The notes beneath the pieces were generated by a model, which was not told the origin of the DNA, ran no database searches, and saw only the letters and a program-made list of their open reading frames with translations. DNA of 64,000 nucleotides from Burhinus oedicnemus (Eukaryota; Chordata; Aves; Charadriiformes; Burhinidae): positions 5,619,276 to 5,683,275 of the forward strand of contig VFFE01007869.1 in NCBI GenBank assembly GCA_008921705.1, read 5' to 3'. The position numbers and the translations under genes are program-made. Of the stretch, positions 13,576 through 25,440 are shown one piece after another (the stretch's first letter is position 1; every line of letters begins with the position of its first letter).

Positions 13576-16500
13576 ACCATAGGCAACTGCTCTAATCCCT
13601 AAGGAACACAAATAGCGGAGACCACCACATATGAAGGCAAGGAAAGCCCTGGAACTGCCCTGCCCCAGGTCCCCCTGTCACCCCCCTGCCCTGTGCAGGG
13701 CTGAAATCGGCAGGACAGATTTGAACGTAGGAGTCCCCAGGGAAGTGACCAAACCCAGCCGGACTCCACACCTTACAGCTGTTAGGTGTATAAAGCATAT
13801 TAACCAAAATCCCGGATCTACACATCCGAGCCTTGCTCGCGCTCCGGCAGATCTCTGAGCCCTCTGGCAGCACCTGCACGTTTGTGTGCAGGATTATTCT
13901 GCCACCGCTTACAAATGAGCAACAGTACAAAAGCAGATTATTTCAGGCAACACCTGATCGCCGACACTAGCATCCTTCCTTGTCATACTAGAAAACCGCC
14001 ATAAAAATACACAAAATACAACCACAGTAAAATTCCTTCTGGACAGGAGTAGTCACAGGATTTTTTTTGATAAATAGTCGTAGTTACAGAAGTCATCCTC
14101 GGCATGGACAAAAATCATAAAAATATGACAACAAAAGGGAACAGAACTTTTTTAGCAGTTAATGAGCTGGTCTTTGTTAACAGCAAAATCACCTCTTCAT
14201 AGCATTTGCATTTAAAATGTGCATAAGGCAAAGGAAAACACATATTAAGCCTTTGAAAAGTAATGAATAGTTAATGCAAGGCATCTTTTATAATCCAACA
14301 CGTGTGACTTCCTCGGTGTTAGTGCTGTTGGAAAAACGATGCTTGCAGTTTATACATGCTGTGCCTAAGGAGCAATCATCCTCTGTTCTGGACATCAAGA
14401 GGTGCTAAGGCTCATCCTCCTAATTACAGGCATTCCTCCACCTCCGCATTACATCTGAAGCGGCAGAGTAAAACAAGTACTTAAAGGAAATGAAAACAGA
14501 GGGGAAAGCGTACGTTTTAATCTGAACTGGCCATGAGATCTTCATCTACAGCACACGTATAAGAACCTTTACTGTGGCCACATAACCATCCTGGGCAAGA
14601 CGGTAAAAACCAGGCAGCTTTAACCGTCTGTCTCCTCTGGGCAAAATAACGGCCCTGTGGAGCAACGCCCTTTCGGCTGTTTAATGTTTGATTCAGCTGT
14701 TCGGTGTGATGCATCACCACCTCCTGTACTTCACATTTATTTTCCAGGTTTCCAGTATCCATAGTATCCATGGGCTCTACGCTCAGGGAAGTGGCACTTG
14801 CACGTGAGGCAGGGATGCAACGCGGTGCAGCTCGGACATTGTGCCAAGGCCACGGAACAGCACAGTCACCAGTCCTCTGAAATCCCTTGCAGGGCAGGCT
14901 GCGGTGAATGACATTACAGATTCTTTTCAGTAGTATCTTCCCTGCTTATGAAATTTTGGAAAGTAGCGTTTTCGGTGCTCCTGAGACATGCAAACTGGAC
15001 AAGCACCAGAAACCTCCATGCAAAACAGGTTTTAAAAGAAAGCAACAGCAGCACCTGCTACTTTCAAATGCTTGACAGTGTGTGGTATTTGTCACGGAGG
15101 TGTCTAAAAATATTAATTTATTCAATCCTTGGCCTCGCTATAGGAAGCAGGAATATAAACTCGCTAATTATTACCTAGTAATACTAGAAAATTACGAACA
15201 GCATCTGACACTTAGTGAAGCAACAAAGTAGTAGAACTCAAGAGATGGATTAATGCAAAATAAAATCAACCTTTCTCCAAAACTGAAAATGAATGTCTAC
15301 ATTTAAGGCTTGATTCACACTTATTTATTTCTGATTATATTGTTGAACTTCCCAAAGCAGAATGAACTAACAGCATTTCCGGTCTGAAGGAAAATCAGCA
15401 AAAATTAGGTGCCCCCCGGCACGGCGGGGCCGGCAGAGGGCTGTGCGCCCATCGCTGCCCGCAGCCCAGCCCGGAGCCTGACCCGCAGCCCCAGCCCTTC
15501 CAAGGGCCTCGTGGTGCAGCGGCTGTGCGTGATGGCAAGGTGCTCCAGGGACCTGCAGGGCACCCCACTAACCCCCCCTGCCCGGATCTTGCTGAGGATT
15601 ACGCTTTCGCGATCTCCCAAGTCTGCCCAGGATGAACTGGGCTGAAAGCGCTCACTACACCGTACACCCACCGCAGCCAGGCAGTGAAAGAATAAGTTCT
15701 TGGCCCTGACCGCCTACAGAAAAACCTCCGCGTAGAGGCTATTCTGAACTATGATTACTTCCGCAATTAGATAATAATATACCAGAGAAATTTTAAATTA
15801 AAATTCTCTGCTTCCACTAATTAAACTGTTTTGTTGATACTCCTGAAGATAGATACTATCCATTACCTTGTTACTCTCCCAGAACTAAAACTAGCATCTT
15901 CTGCCACGGGGGTCGGACGCGGGTCAGACACCTGGCTAGCAGGGTCCGAGCTGGAGGCAGTCATCGGATACCTCTCAACTGACGATTTCCCGTGTTTGCC
16001 ATACAGCTTTCAGCCCGGAAAAACACGAAGCTCATGCCTATCCTGCACGTGGCACAGCCGTGCCTCACAACACTTCTGAGACGGCGAGCATAAGGAGGAT
16101 TTTGTGGGTAAATGAAAAGAAATCACAAAGCAAGGCTGTTCCCGCCGCAGGGAAGGCCAGTGCTGTGCAGTGGATGTATGGAAACCATACCCTCCACTGC
16201 AGCTGAGGGGAGTTTTCACAGGACAGCTTTGGCACCGTTTCCTGACTCAAGCGAATTACAAATTGCTCACATAACGCCCCAGTTTTGCCCATTGGTTCAA
16301 CCGCCTCATAGTACAACAAAGCATCCTGGGACTCAGAGCCTTGCCTGCCATTCAACATAAATTTAATCCAGTGATGGCTTTAAGGAAATGAGACAATAAC
16401 TATGCCCTGGCGCTTTCTCTCTCATGCACCAGGCTAAGAAATCTGTTGCCTGTGTATCTTTCCCCGGTAGCCCAAGTAAGTAACAACTGCACAATCCTGT

Positions 16501-17239
16501 ACTTCTAGGTGTCACGTAAACTAGGCAGGCTCCGCAATTACCATTAATTCATACACACAACGTACAGGGTAGTAAGTTTCCAAAATTTTCTCAAGTCTGG
16601 AGACTAACTGCTTATGAAGCTTCAAATGTTCAGTCGTCGCCACCGCTTTTCTATTTAAACATCTTTTGTTCCAACTAAGCCTAAAGAAGTTTTGTAGCTC
16701 AGAAGCCCGGCCTTTAAATCCAGGGAAGTCCAATTCCATTCTACAGTGTCCTAGTCTGCACCCGATCCGGCACAAGCTGAGGAAAGCAGAGTGACGCAGG
16801 CCTCACAAAATTTAAATTGCAAAAGCACACGCTGCAACCGCAGAGCTCAGCTCAGCGTGCGCCCGGAGCCCTGTGCCCTGCGGACAGGCTGTCGGGGTGC
16901 TCCACGCCGCAGAAAACCTCCGGGGCAGCGCTGCCCGCACCACCCTGCAAGCGGAGGGACCCCCGACACCTCGGGCTTCCGCAGTGCCACCTCCCAGCCT
17001 TCCGCGATCAGCAGTTTTGTCACCCACTCCAGTGAAGCTGTGGATGCCAAGCCTTTAATTTCTTTCTCTTTTATCTACTTTAAATTGTCATAATATTGTT
17101 GTATGTCAGCAGGCCTGGCAAGGGGCAGCACCGCACACAAGCGGGCAGAGCCCAGGCGCTCCGGCGGGATCCTGCGCCCCACGGCAGCTTCCAAGCGCCC
17201 CAGCTCAGGCGCTCACCCTCAGACCGCCCCTGCAGTAGT
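13576..17239. other. Non-coding stretch, no gene recognised
   Basis: AT-rich DNA with GC patches near 15,410-15,560 and 16,850-17,010. 15,750-15,830 is AT-rich with several TAATTA-like homeodomain cores. No frame looks like a known protein. Confidence 0.5.
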
Positions 17240-17400
17240 AAGGACCATCGGTTAATTATTCATTATGCAAATTATTTCCTTATTGTCACTTTGGAACGTG
17301 CTGTCGTTTCATTAGAACCCTTTTCCCGAAGTGCTAAAGACGACACGGTCCAGCTACGTATTCAGCGTCATTATTCATTATTTACGTACTTCTGCCCGTT
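17240..17400. promoter_or_regulatory. AT-rich block with POU octamer and homeodomain motifs
   Basis: The octamer ATGCAAAT lies at about 17,264-17,271 beside ATTATTCATT and TTAATTATTC, and a second ATTATTCATTA follows near 17,370. Clusters like this are typical of developmental enhancers, but motif presence alone proves nothing. The CpG island at 17.7 kb lies 300 bases downstream. Confidence 0.25.
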
Positions 17401-17699
17401 ACATGTCCTTGCTGAACCCGCTCTCGCACAGTTTCACTCTCTACTTCTTTGTCACCTGTGTCCTTCTGCTACTGCCATGTTTTGCAGCATAGGTTTCCCC
17501 CCTCAAAAAAAAAAAAATCACCAAAAGAAGCCATTTATTTCTAAAAGAAATATCATATATTTTTCTAAAATAACCATTTTATACAGATATGCCTGCGTTT
17601 TTCTCTCCCACTATACTAACATCTTAACAGACTGACTTGTTTACAGTAACTAGCTGTGAAACAAAGTTCCGGATTCAAGAACTTTCTCCAAAAAGTAAA

Positions 17700-18001
17700 A
17701 ACCCTGCCAGTTTCCCCCCAGCTAACGCCCGCACTCCGGACGGCAGGGGCAGTCCAGCGGGCTCCTATCAAGCCGGGACGTGCCCGCAGCCGGACTGCCG
17801 ACGTCCCTTTCAAGTTACCGAACCCTGACGGATCTAACCTAAATAACCGTGCTTTTCCCGAGCACCCGCATTCCCAGGAGAGCGGCGCGGCCGGGCGGGA
17901 GCCCCCCGCACCGCGGCCTGCCATGGCCGACCCGCCGCCTCGGACCCCGCCGCCCGGCCCGGCCCAGCCCTGCCGCCCCCGGGGCTCTGCCTCCCCCGAG
18001 C
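17700..18001. promoter_or_regulatory. CpG island cut by an assembly gap
   Basis: CpG density rises steadily from 17,700 and is very high from 17,880 to the gap. It is a plausible promoter or first-exon island. Its far side cannot be seen because the sequence after the gap is a repeat element, so the size of the island is unknown. Confidence 0.5.
17923..18001 (+). CDS. Possible first coding exon, truncated by the gap
   Basis: An ATG at 17,923 lies in a strong Kozak context (GCCATGG) within the CpG island. It opens a proline-rich frame of 26 codons beginning MADPPPRTPP and still open at the gap. Proline-rich N-termini are common in vertebrate proteins encoded from CpG islands, but GC-rich DNA also gives such frames by chance. 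The frame is also open upstream of the ATG, and a minus-strand frame is open over the same bases. I do not recognise the protein. Confidence 0.25.
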
Positions 18002-18021
18002 NNNNNNNNNNNNNNNNNNNN
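18002..18021. other. Assembly gap of 20 N
   Basis: Twenty undetermined bases separate the CpG island from a CR1 fragment. The CR1 copy lacks the roughly 100 bases that normally form its 3' end on this side. The real gap is therefore probably longer than 20 bases, and 20 N is likely a placeholder. Confidence 0.95.
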
Positions 18022-18400
18022 CCAACCTGGCCTTGAACACCTCCAGGGATGGGGCAGCCACAGCTTCTCTGGGCAACCTGGGCCAGGGTCTCACCACCCT
18101 CACAGTCAGGAATTTCTTCCTGAGATCTCATCTAAATCTCCCCTCTTTCAGTGTAAAACCGTTGCCCCTCGTCCTCTGGCTCCACTCCCTGATCCAGAGT
18201 CCCTGCCCAGCTTTCCTGGAGCCCCTTCAGGGACTGGAAGGTCTCCCCGCAGCCTTCTCTTCTCCAGGCTGAACCCCCCCAACTCTCCCAGCCTGGCCTC
18301 CCAGCAGAGGGGCTCCAGCCCTGGCATCGTCTCAGTGGCCTCCTCTGGCCCCACTCCAGCAGGTCCATGTCCTTCTGCTGTTGGTGTCCCCAGAGCTGTA
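18022..18400 (-). mobile_element. CR1 LINE fragment, minus orientation
   Basis: The sequence reads as the reverse complement of a CR1 3' region: the block around CCTTGAACACCTCCAGGGAT, then CTTCTCTGGGCAACCTG, then CCACTCCAGCAGGTCCATGT. CR1 is the dominant retrotransposon of birds. The copy is truncated at its 5' side, as is usual, and its 3' end is lost in the adjacent gap. A minus-strand frame across part of it is a relic and has no function of its own. Confidence 0.9.
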
Positions 18401-18749
18401 GATTAGTCAGGCACAGTGTAAATGTGTCCCTTGCCAGGACACTCACATCTCAGGCCACGTACAAAGGAATCTCAACAAAACAACATGGCAGTAACCAAAG
18501 GGACAGAAAAAGAGAAGGACGTACACCTAAATACGCAGAGAGGCAGGCAGGCTGCCAGTGAGGGGGGGTGTGGGGGAGCCGGGGGACACGCGGGGTCCAG
18601 TCCCACCGGTGGCAGCCCACCACGGGAAGCAGGATGGGAGCTCCAGAGATGGTGGTGGGGACGAACTGATGGAAAGAACTGGAAACAGCCTGCCAATGCC
18701 AAGGCTGGAGGAAGCACAGCAATGATCTTCCAAGATTTAAGGACACTAT
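18401..18749. other. Spacer between two CR1 fragments
   Basis: This purine-rich sequence is not recognisable as CR1 or as an exon. It may be the decayed body of one of the flanking elements. Confidence 0.4.
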
Positions 18750-18990
18750 AAAGAGCAGGGAACAATCTTGTCTCTGTATTTACGGCGGTGAGGACAAGAA
18801 GATGAGCTTAAGCTGCCGGGAGAGGGATTCAGGCTGGACTGAGAGTTAAAAAAAAAAAGGACTGGCAAGGGCACTAAATCAAAGTTAGACACATCTGGAG
18901 CAGTGATTTAGGTACCCTCCATCCTGCCTGGGGCGAGGGAAAGGATTAAGTGACCTTTTGTGGTCCCTCTTCTAGCTCTTTCTTCCTCTG
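18750..18990 (+). mobile_element. Old diverged CR1 LINE fragment, plus orientation
   Basis: Recognisable CR1 blocks appear in order: GCAGGGAACAATCTTGTCTC, GAGGACAAGAAGATGAGCTT, the GATTTAGGTACCCTCC to CCTGCCTGGGGC segment, and a 3' end with GTGGTCCCTCTTCTAGCTC. A short A run and several changes show that it is older than the neighbour at 18,022. The two elements point toward each other. Confidence 0.7.
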
Positions 18991-21900
18991 ACCCTGCCGA
19001 GGTTTACTCTTTTTGATCTATACTTCTCTTTTACAGTGTGCAGTCTGTTCCATCCCCGAGGCTCACGATATACCTCTTACATTGTTAATTCTTTTTCTTT
19101 TTTTTTTTGCTGTTTGCCATAAAAGAGTCCCATGCCTTTGAAAACTATGTTTTTCAGTTCTCTATATTTTACCACTTTAATAAAATCAGTGGCAGGATTG
19201 TCTGACTTTGTCTTTTGATATCAAGGCAACAGTCGTGTCTTAGCCAAGCTCACACCCAAACTCTACAAATATTTGCACTGATTCCAGGAGACATTCTGCT
19301 TTGTATTTTTTTCCAAGTATTGTACCGTATGAAGCAACTCTTCATTGATAAGGCTGAGTATATTTCAATGGGTGTACACATAAATTTTCCAAAAATCCCA
19401 GTTACTCTCTTTTCCTTTAAACTTTTAATTTCAATTTCTGTTTTCGTCCACAGGGAACAGTTCAGTTCCTCCTGTTAACTCACGGCGAGCGCTCCAACAG
19501 TTTCTGTTCCTCCCTGGTCCCTGTTACTAAACGTAGCGGTAGCCCGATTAGTCAAGACAAGGAAATCCCTTCTTCGCCCTTGGTGCGGGCTGTGCCCCGG
19601 CAGCTCCCGTGGGTGCCAAAGCCCCGGCTGATGCCCGGCCCCAGCCCGCAGGTATCTCGGTGGCAGGTTGCCAGATGACCAGTGTGGCCACCCACGGCCG
19701 CTGGCTGCCAGCGCTGCGCTCCCGCCTCTCCACAGGAATGACAGGTACCACTGGGAGTGTCCACAGAGGCTTTATCTGCTCTTAGGTTTGGAGAGCATTA
19801 CAGATGGACCTGTCGAGTGCTCACAGCTCCACCTCCACAGAGCTTTCTCCTCGCTTTGATTATGAAAATTAAGAGCCATCAAATAAATGAGCGTTCACGG
19901 AGAGAAAGAGTGTGAATCCTATAATCAAATTTTGCTGCCAGCATAATCTACACCATGCCAAAAAGGCATCATAAAGTCTATAAGGAGGCAATTTTTTCTG
20001 GAGTCCCGTAGCTGTTACGCATCGGTCCCTCACCGGCCGGGACTGCAGCGTGGGGACATGCGCGGAGAGAAGGGGTTTGAGGGCCACTACAAGGAGCTGG
20101 GTACCATGCGCTTCAGAAATCAAACCACAAAAAACTATAGAAGGCTTGTCCATGGTTAAGTTTTCAAATTTGGTCTGATCTAGCTCCCCGACAGCCCGGG
20201 CCAGCACCCCGTCCAGCACAGGCACTCCACCGAGGGGCTGATTTAATGCTCCCGTGCTGCTTGAGATGTCCCGTGCCTGCATCTCTCTCCCTGCTCACCT
20301 CCTTTTGTGTGGAAACACTAGGTACTCCGAATGCCTCTGTCTTTTACGCCTCGCGCTCCTTGGTGACCTTATTCTGAATTCTGATCCCTTCTGTTGGTTA
20401 CTGCCGCGCTGGGCTCTCTCGACTGGAACCACACGGTGGCCACAGCAACACTGGGGGCTGGATGCTGTGGCCACCAGCGATCGTGCAGTGGTGCCCTGCG
20501 GCTGGCAAACAAGCACACGGCCTCCCTCCCCCCCAGCAGGCTCCCATTTTCAGCCGTGGTTTGGTGCCATCCTCTCTCTGTTGCTGCAGACCGGGGCTCT
20601 CGTGCCAGGTAGTTTTTTAAACTGTGAGGCTGGCGTTTGTCCCCAGTCAACGTGAACAGCAGAACGCGAGGAAGCTACGAGGCGCATGGACATCGGAGAA
20701 GACAAGGAAAAAGGCAAAGGGCTTATCTCAAGTATCAGGAGTGTAACTTGCTTGTGTTAAACATCTCTATCAACGCAGACACCTTGTTCCAACTTCTTTT
20801 TTTTCCTAGCAAACGCTCTGGGGGTTATAGGTCTGTGAGAACTCTGTCTTTCCATCTTCTCCCTCTCGTGCTTGTCTTTTTCCCCCAAATCTTGTAATTT
20901 GTGTTTATGATTCTGAGCGTCACTTGTTACCCATACCAAGCTGTTCCAGAATATATTTATTTTTACCTTACAAATGAAAAAAATCAGTACTAAAGTGGCA
21001 TCTCTACTGCAGTTGAACGCTACTTGTATTCGTTTCTAGATACTGAGCTTCTGTTGACTTCTAAAATTTAAAACGATCGCTCAGAGTTACATCCTCCACA
21101 TCCTTCAGTCTGTAAGAGAATAAGCCAAACCTCTTTGCTCTTTGCTTTGAAATTTATTAGGCTTGGAGACTACAAGAAATTTGCCTTTAAATTTGCCTTT
21201 TTTCCTGATCTGTACTCGGGGCTGAACTAAGGAAAGAGTTATCGTTTGTGAAGTGAGGCGATAATGTGCTTTTCGGCTTTAATGAACAATTCCTCACTTT
21301 ACTTTGGGAGACAAATAATATTACCTGCTCAAGAGATCTGAACTCCAGCTGTTTCCTTCTTAAGGCTTTTTGTTCTATTACACAGCCTGGCATTAATATA
21401 ATTAACTTTTCTTCTTGTGTGCTCTAATCACACCCTGCAACAGACCGCGCAGCGCTTCTGAGCCCGGAGGGAGAAGCGGGATGCCTGGAGCGTCCCTCCT
21501 CGGGAGCTGCCCAGACCCAGCCGCCTCGGGGAGCGTCCTGCAGCGCGGCGTGCCGGAGAAGCGAAGGCACCTCACCGGCTGGCAGAGCTTTCTGGTGTTT
21601 TCTGGTTATCTTTTTTGGCTTTTTTATAGAAACTGGAGACTGAAAGGACATAAAGAAATGTTCCTTTTTCTTTCAGGAGAATAGGCCATGAATTTACACT
21701 TACGTTTCAAAGAAGTTTAATCCAGATCGGTAAGAAATTCATGGCAATCGGTATCCCAGGCTATTTTTAGGTTTGCCTGACTTACATGACTTTGCCTGTC
21801 GTTGTATGAAGCAGCGGCAGTACAGATGTACCACTCCGATAACTTCAGCAATGGTCGCACCCGCCTTGGTAGTCTCTGGGAACAAATATTGTAATGGATC

Positions 21901-22673
21901 GTTTGTTGCTCTTCCTGTTTCTGTTCTACCACAAAGAAATGCGTGAGGCTGTTTCCTTTCTATACGCTTACACCAGCACGCTGGGCTTTCTCAAAGCCGT
22001 TGTTCCGGTCACAAAATTTTCCGTACAAACTCCTCACTGCCCAGATTTCTCTTAAATAGCTTCGTTAGGCCAGCGTCTGCACAAATCATCTTTTCTATAC
22101 GCAGAGCTAGCTTTAAAAAATAACTGGTGTCTAAACCGTGCCTCCTTGTCCTGCCTCGGCAGTGGCAGCAGAGCGGGTATGGACATGGGGATGTTCCCGG
22201 CTGGAATGGCAGCTCCCTACCCAGCCCCTCCACCCCCCGGTGAAAGGGCCTCGCTCCACAGCCGTTACTTGGTCGCGCGGCTGGATGAGGTTTATTTAGT
22301 TTCATTTTCCCGTCAAGTCCGTTTTCCCGCGACAGCAGGCAGCGACCTGCCTGCTGGGTTCCGTCCCTGCTGCCTGCGCGGGCAGCAGCCCTGCCCGCCC
22401 TGCCGGGCGTTCCTGCTGGGAACCAACGCCTCCCGTCTTTGACAAGGCACGGGGCCAGTTTGCCTTATCGTTGGGTTTATGCCCCGTTCCTCGGTGGTGT
22501 CGCTTCTCACTGTATCCTATACGGTGAATGGCTTCTCTTCCCCATGGGTGTAGACGGGCTGCAGGGGGTTAAGCCCGGGCGCACGGAGGCCACGCGCAAG
22601 CTCTGCAGTAACAAGGTGTCCAGGCAGGGCAGGGTAGAGAGGAAACTGTAGGAAATCGTAGATCCGGGGGTCT
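18991..22673. other. Non-coding stretch, no gene recognised
   Basis: Mixed composition with GC patches near 19,580-19,740, 21,430-21,570 and 22,130-22,440. A 137-codon minus frame at 19,869-20,282 and a 133-codon plus frame at 20,254-20,655 resemble no family I know. I find no further CR1 fragment. Confidence 0.5.
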
Positions 22674-22711
22674 CCCAGATTATCATCTGATAAGGATAAT
22701 TATCATCTGGG
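22674..22711. promoter_or_regulatory. GATA-motif hairpin
   Basis: CCCAGAT at the left edge pairs with ATCTGGG at the right edge. Between them lie two copies of TTATCATCTG in direct orientation, a canonical TGATAAGG, and the perfect palindrome GATAATTATC. At least five GATA cores occur in under 40 bases, along with two CATCTG E-boxes. This could be a GATA-factor or GATA/bHLH site cluster. Chance is possible, because the direct repeat alone supplies several of the motifs. Confidence 0.35.
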
Positions 22712-23439
22712 ATACCGAACAAGACAATGGACTAATCATCTTCCGGCGGAGAAAGCTAAAGAAATACGTCGCTGTACGCTTAGCTTCGTATGTCATTCAA
22801 AGACACAAATCAGGAGACAGGGGAGAAGAGAAACGCGTTGCGTACAGAGAGGGTATTGAGAGAGACATTTTATGTTTCACTAGGTGTTGTCACAGCCGGA
22901 GCGAAAAAGAGGAACTCTCTTGGCTGGGCTAACGCAGCCCTTGCACAAGGGAGGCAGGAGCCCGACCTCCGAAAATGGTGCAAGGGTTGCCTGCCCTTCC
23001 CTCGGAAACCCGTCGAGGAAGGCAGCGGGGCCAGCGAGGAGCAGCCCAGGCTGGCAGGAGCCCCACAAGAACGGAACAAAAGCACTTCCCGCTTCAGTTC
23101 CTACTTCAAAATGGTCTGAAGGGAATAGTTGAAAGGGAAAACTCCGAGTGACACGTCCTCCTGTAACAGGCACGGCGGTAGGGACATACGGTGAAAATAC
23201 ATCTGAATTTTATCTTTGTCATTGCAAACGCGATAAGTACTCTGAAAGATGACTTAAGTCTGCCGAATTAAGAAACTTGTGTTAGGAAAGCCTCAGAGAT
23301 CACTTCTAGCCCTCCCTCAGAGGTGAGTTTCTTACGACTTTCGGTATGGGCAGGGGAAGGCAACCCGCCAACTCAGCGACCGGTTTCCTCAATCCTCACT
23401 CCACGACAGCAGCCACCCTGGCGTCCCGCTGCCTGCCCA
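22712..23439. other. Non-coding stretch, no gene recognised
   Basis: Purine-rich mixed sequence. No element or exon signal stands out. Confidence 0.5.
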
Positions 23440-24060
23440 GGCAGCCTCAGGGCCCCTATAGATGCCTGGTGCCTATAGGCGGGCAGGTGTACGTGACCGG
23501 GGGCGCGCAGACCGCTGCGCACGCAGCCGCCACGCACCAACGCCTCCAGCTCGGCTTGCGCCAGCCCTTTCCTTCAAACCCCAGCTCCCGCTTGGGTAAA
23601 ACTGCAAATCAAACAGGAATCTTTCGCTAAAGAAGAAGGGGAAAAAAAAAAAAAGTCAGTTAAGAACCTAATTTAATTCAGGACGGGCTGAAAAAGGCCC
23701 CGGAGTGCAGCCAGCTGCGTGGCTGGCGCTGGGTGGGAGCTGCCTGCCTGAACCGTGCGCCCTCCCGGATGCCCTGTGCCCGGCACGCTCCCGCCTGCGC
23801 CGGCAGCAACCCGCGCCGGAGGGTTTGTCCAGCCCCGCTTCCAGCTGTGCGCCCCAAGGAAAGCTGCTCTCTTCAGCATCTACAGTAACATCGTGCCTAA
23901 AGGACAACCACGTTACGAGATCCGCGGTGTCCTCGGCAGCCTGCCCGCCATGCGCATGCGGCGGCAGCACCGGGCGGCTCCTCGCTGCGGCCCCACTGCG
24001 GAGCTCGCGCCCGCGAGGGGCGCGGGCGGCCCCCGTACCCCTGCCCGTCACACAGGCAAC
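23440..24060. promoter_or_regulatory. CpG-rich island
   Basis: CpG is frequent throughout, and frames over 100 codons are open on both strands (for example 23,705-24,091 plus and 23,668-24,237 minus), as expected when stops are rare. This is a possible promoter, but no first exon can be chosen. Confidence 0.35.
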
Positions 24061-24779
24061 CAAAAACCACACTGCAAATCCGTTAGCTTGACGTAGGTCT
24101 TGTGGCTTCAGTTTATCATAGCAACTGGCTGGAATACAACAGTCACGAGAAACCTTGTATGCTAATTCTCCTTTTTTTCTTTTCTTCCCCCCCCCCCGGC
24201 CTTTATTGAAGGCAGATACAGAAGTTGCTGCAAACACAGACTACATACAATTATGATCCTGGAGAAGCCGTTCGCTTCCTTAGCCTGTTATTTGTTCGAC
24301 ACCCATGAAACTCAAGTTCCCGGAGAAGGTCAGACATTAAATTTGAGTGTTGCCGATAAAGAAAGCAGTCGTTACATCTCTCCTAACACAGTGCAGCTTC
24401 TGCAGTAACGAACTTCCGCTGCTGCTTCACAGCAACGTGGGGGCCATCGCTGTGACACTACGGTGCTGAAAGATCTGGGTTTTTTTTTCTGTTTTAATGA
24501 TATTCTCTGCGTGTGCATTTTACTAAAGGTGATGTCTACATTTCAGACCTGGCCGTTCCACTGTATTGTCCTTTTGTTTTAAAGCCTCCTGCCACTACCA
24601 AGTGACAATATTTTTCTTAAAAGTAATAAAGTATTTTAAACCTCTACTAGTCTGGTCTACAAGCATATAAATGAGCAAAATCCACATGGCTAATTTCACA
24701 GCGAATAATTACGGTATCTGCTACGCCCCTTGCACTCCCTGTGAAGATGATCTCTTTACCACCCTTCGGCTGGTGCTGG
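24061..24779. other. Non-coding stretch with a polypyrimidine tract
   Basis: AT-rich DNA. A pyrimidine tract at 24,171-24,197 ends in eleven C residues. Tracts like this can be length-variable and hard to sequence. No gene is seen. Confidence 0.5.
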
Positions 24780-25440
24780 CGCCCAGCTGGCAGTGCTGGG
24801 ATCCACTGGAACCTCCACGGAGCGCAGCGCGGGCGCTCAGTCCGGGCGGACTGTGCCTGCGATCCGACACGGTGTTTAATCACGGAGAACCGGTGGGACA
24901 TTCGCTGGCAGCAGCGTATGTCATGGCAGGAAGCCGAGGGCTCACTCTCAGGGGATTAATGGCATTTTAATTTCTCATGGGCTTTACCAGCGATGGCCGG
25001 AGCGGGGCCGGGGAGCGACGCTCCGGGGATGGGCACCCGCCCAGCTCGCCCAGGGCCTGAGGGGAGCCCAGCGCAGGGGGAGCAGCGCTCGGCCCCCGGT
25101 GAGAAACAGCCCCAAAGTGCAGCACCACCATGGCGGGGGTGCCGCAGCGCGAGCGTGCCGCCCTGCCTCCGCTCCACCGACAGCACACGGCAAACCGGGA
25201 CACCAGCGCGGGGGGCTCTTCACGACACGTGAGACATCTTTCCCTCAGCTTTTCCAGCAGAGCAAGCACCACAGCAGGGTAACCGACAAAGTCAGAGTAA
25301 AACCCGAAGGCAAGAGAACGATGGACCCGCGCCGGCTTTGTCCCACCTGTCCCCGGGCGCGGGTCCATGCTCGCTCAGGGTCCCGGAGGAGCTCCATGCC
25401 GCGGGGGTCCCAGTGCGCCCCCGGCAAGCACCGGGAAGGG
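24780..25440. promoter_or_regulatory. CpG-rich island
   Basis: This is another CpG-dense block between AT-rich flanks. Overlapping open frames on both strands cancel out as evidence of coding. It may act as a regulatory element or belong to the larger CpG cluster that continues to 27.6 kb. Confidence 0.35.
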
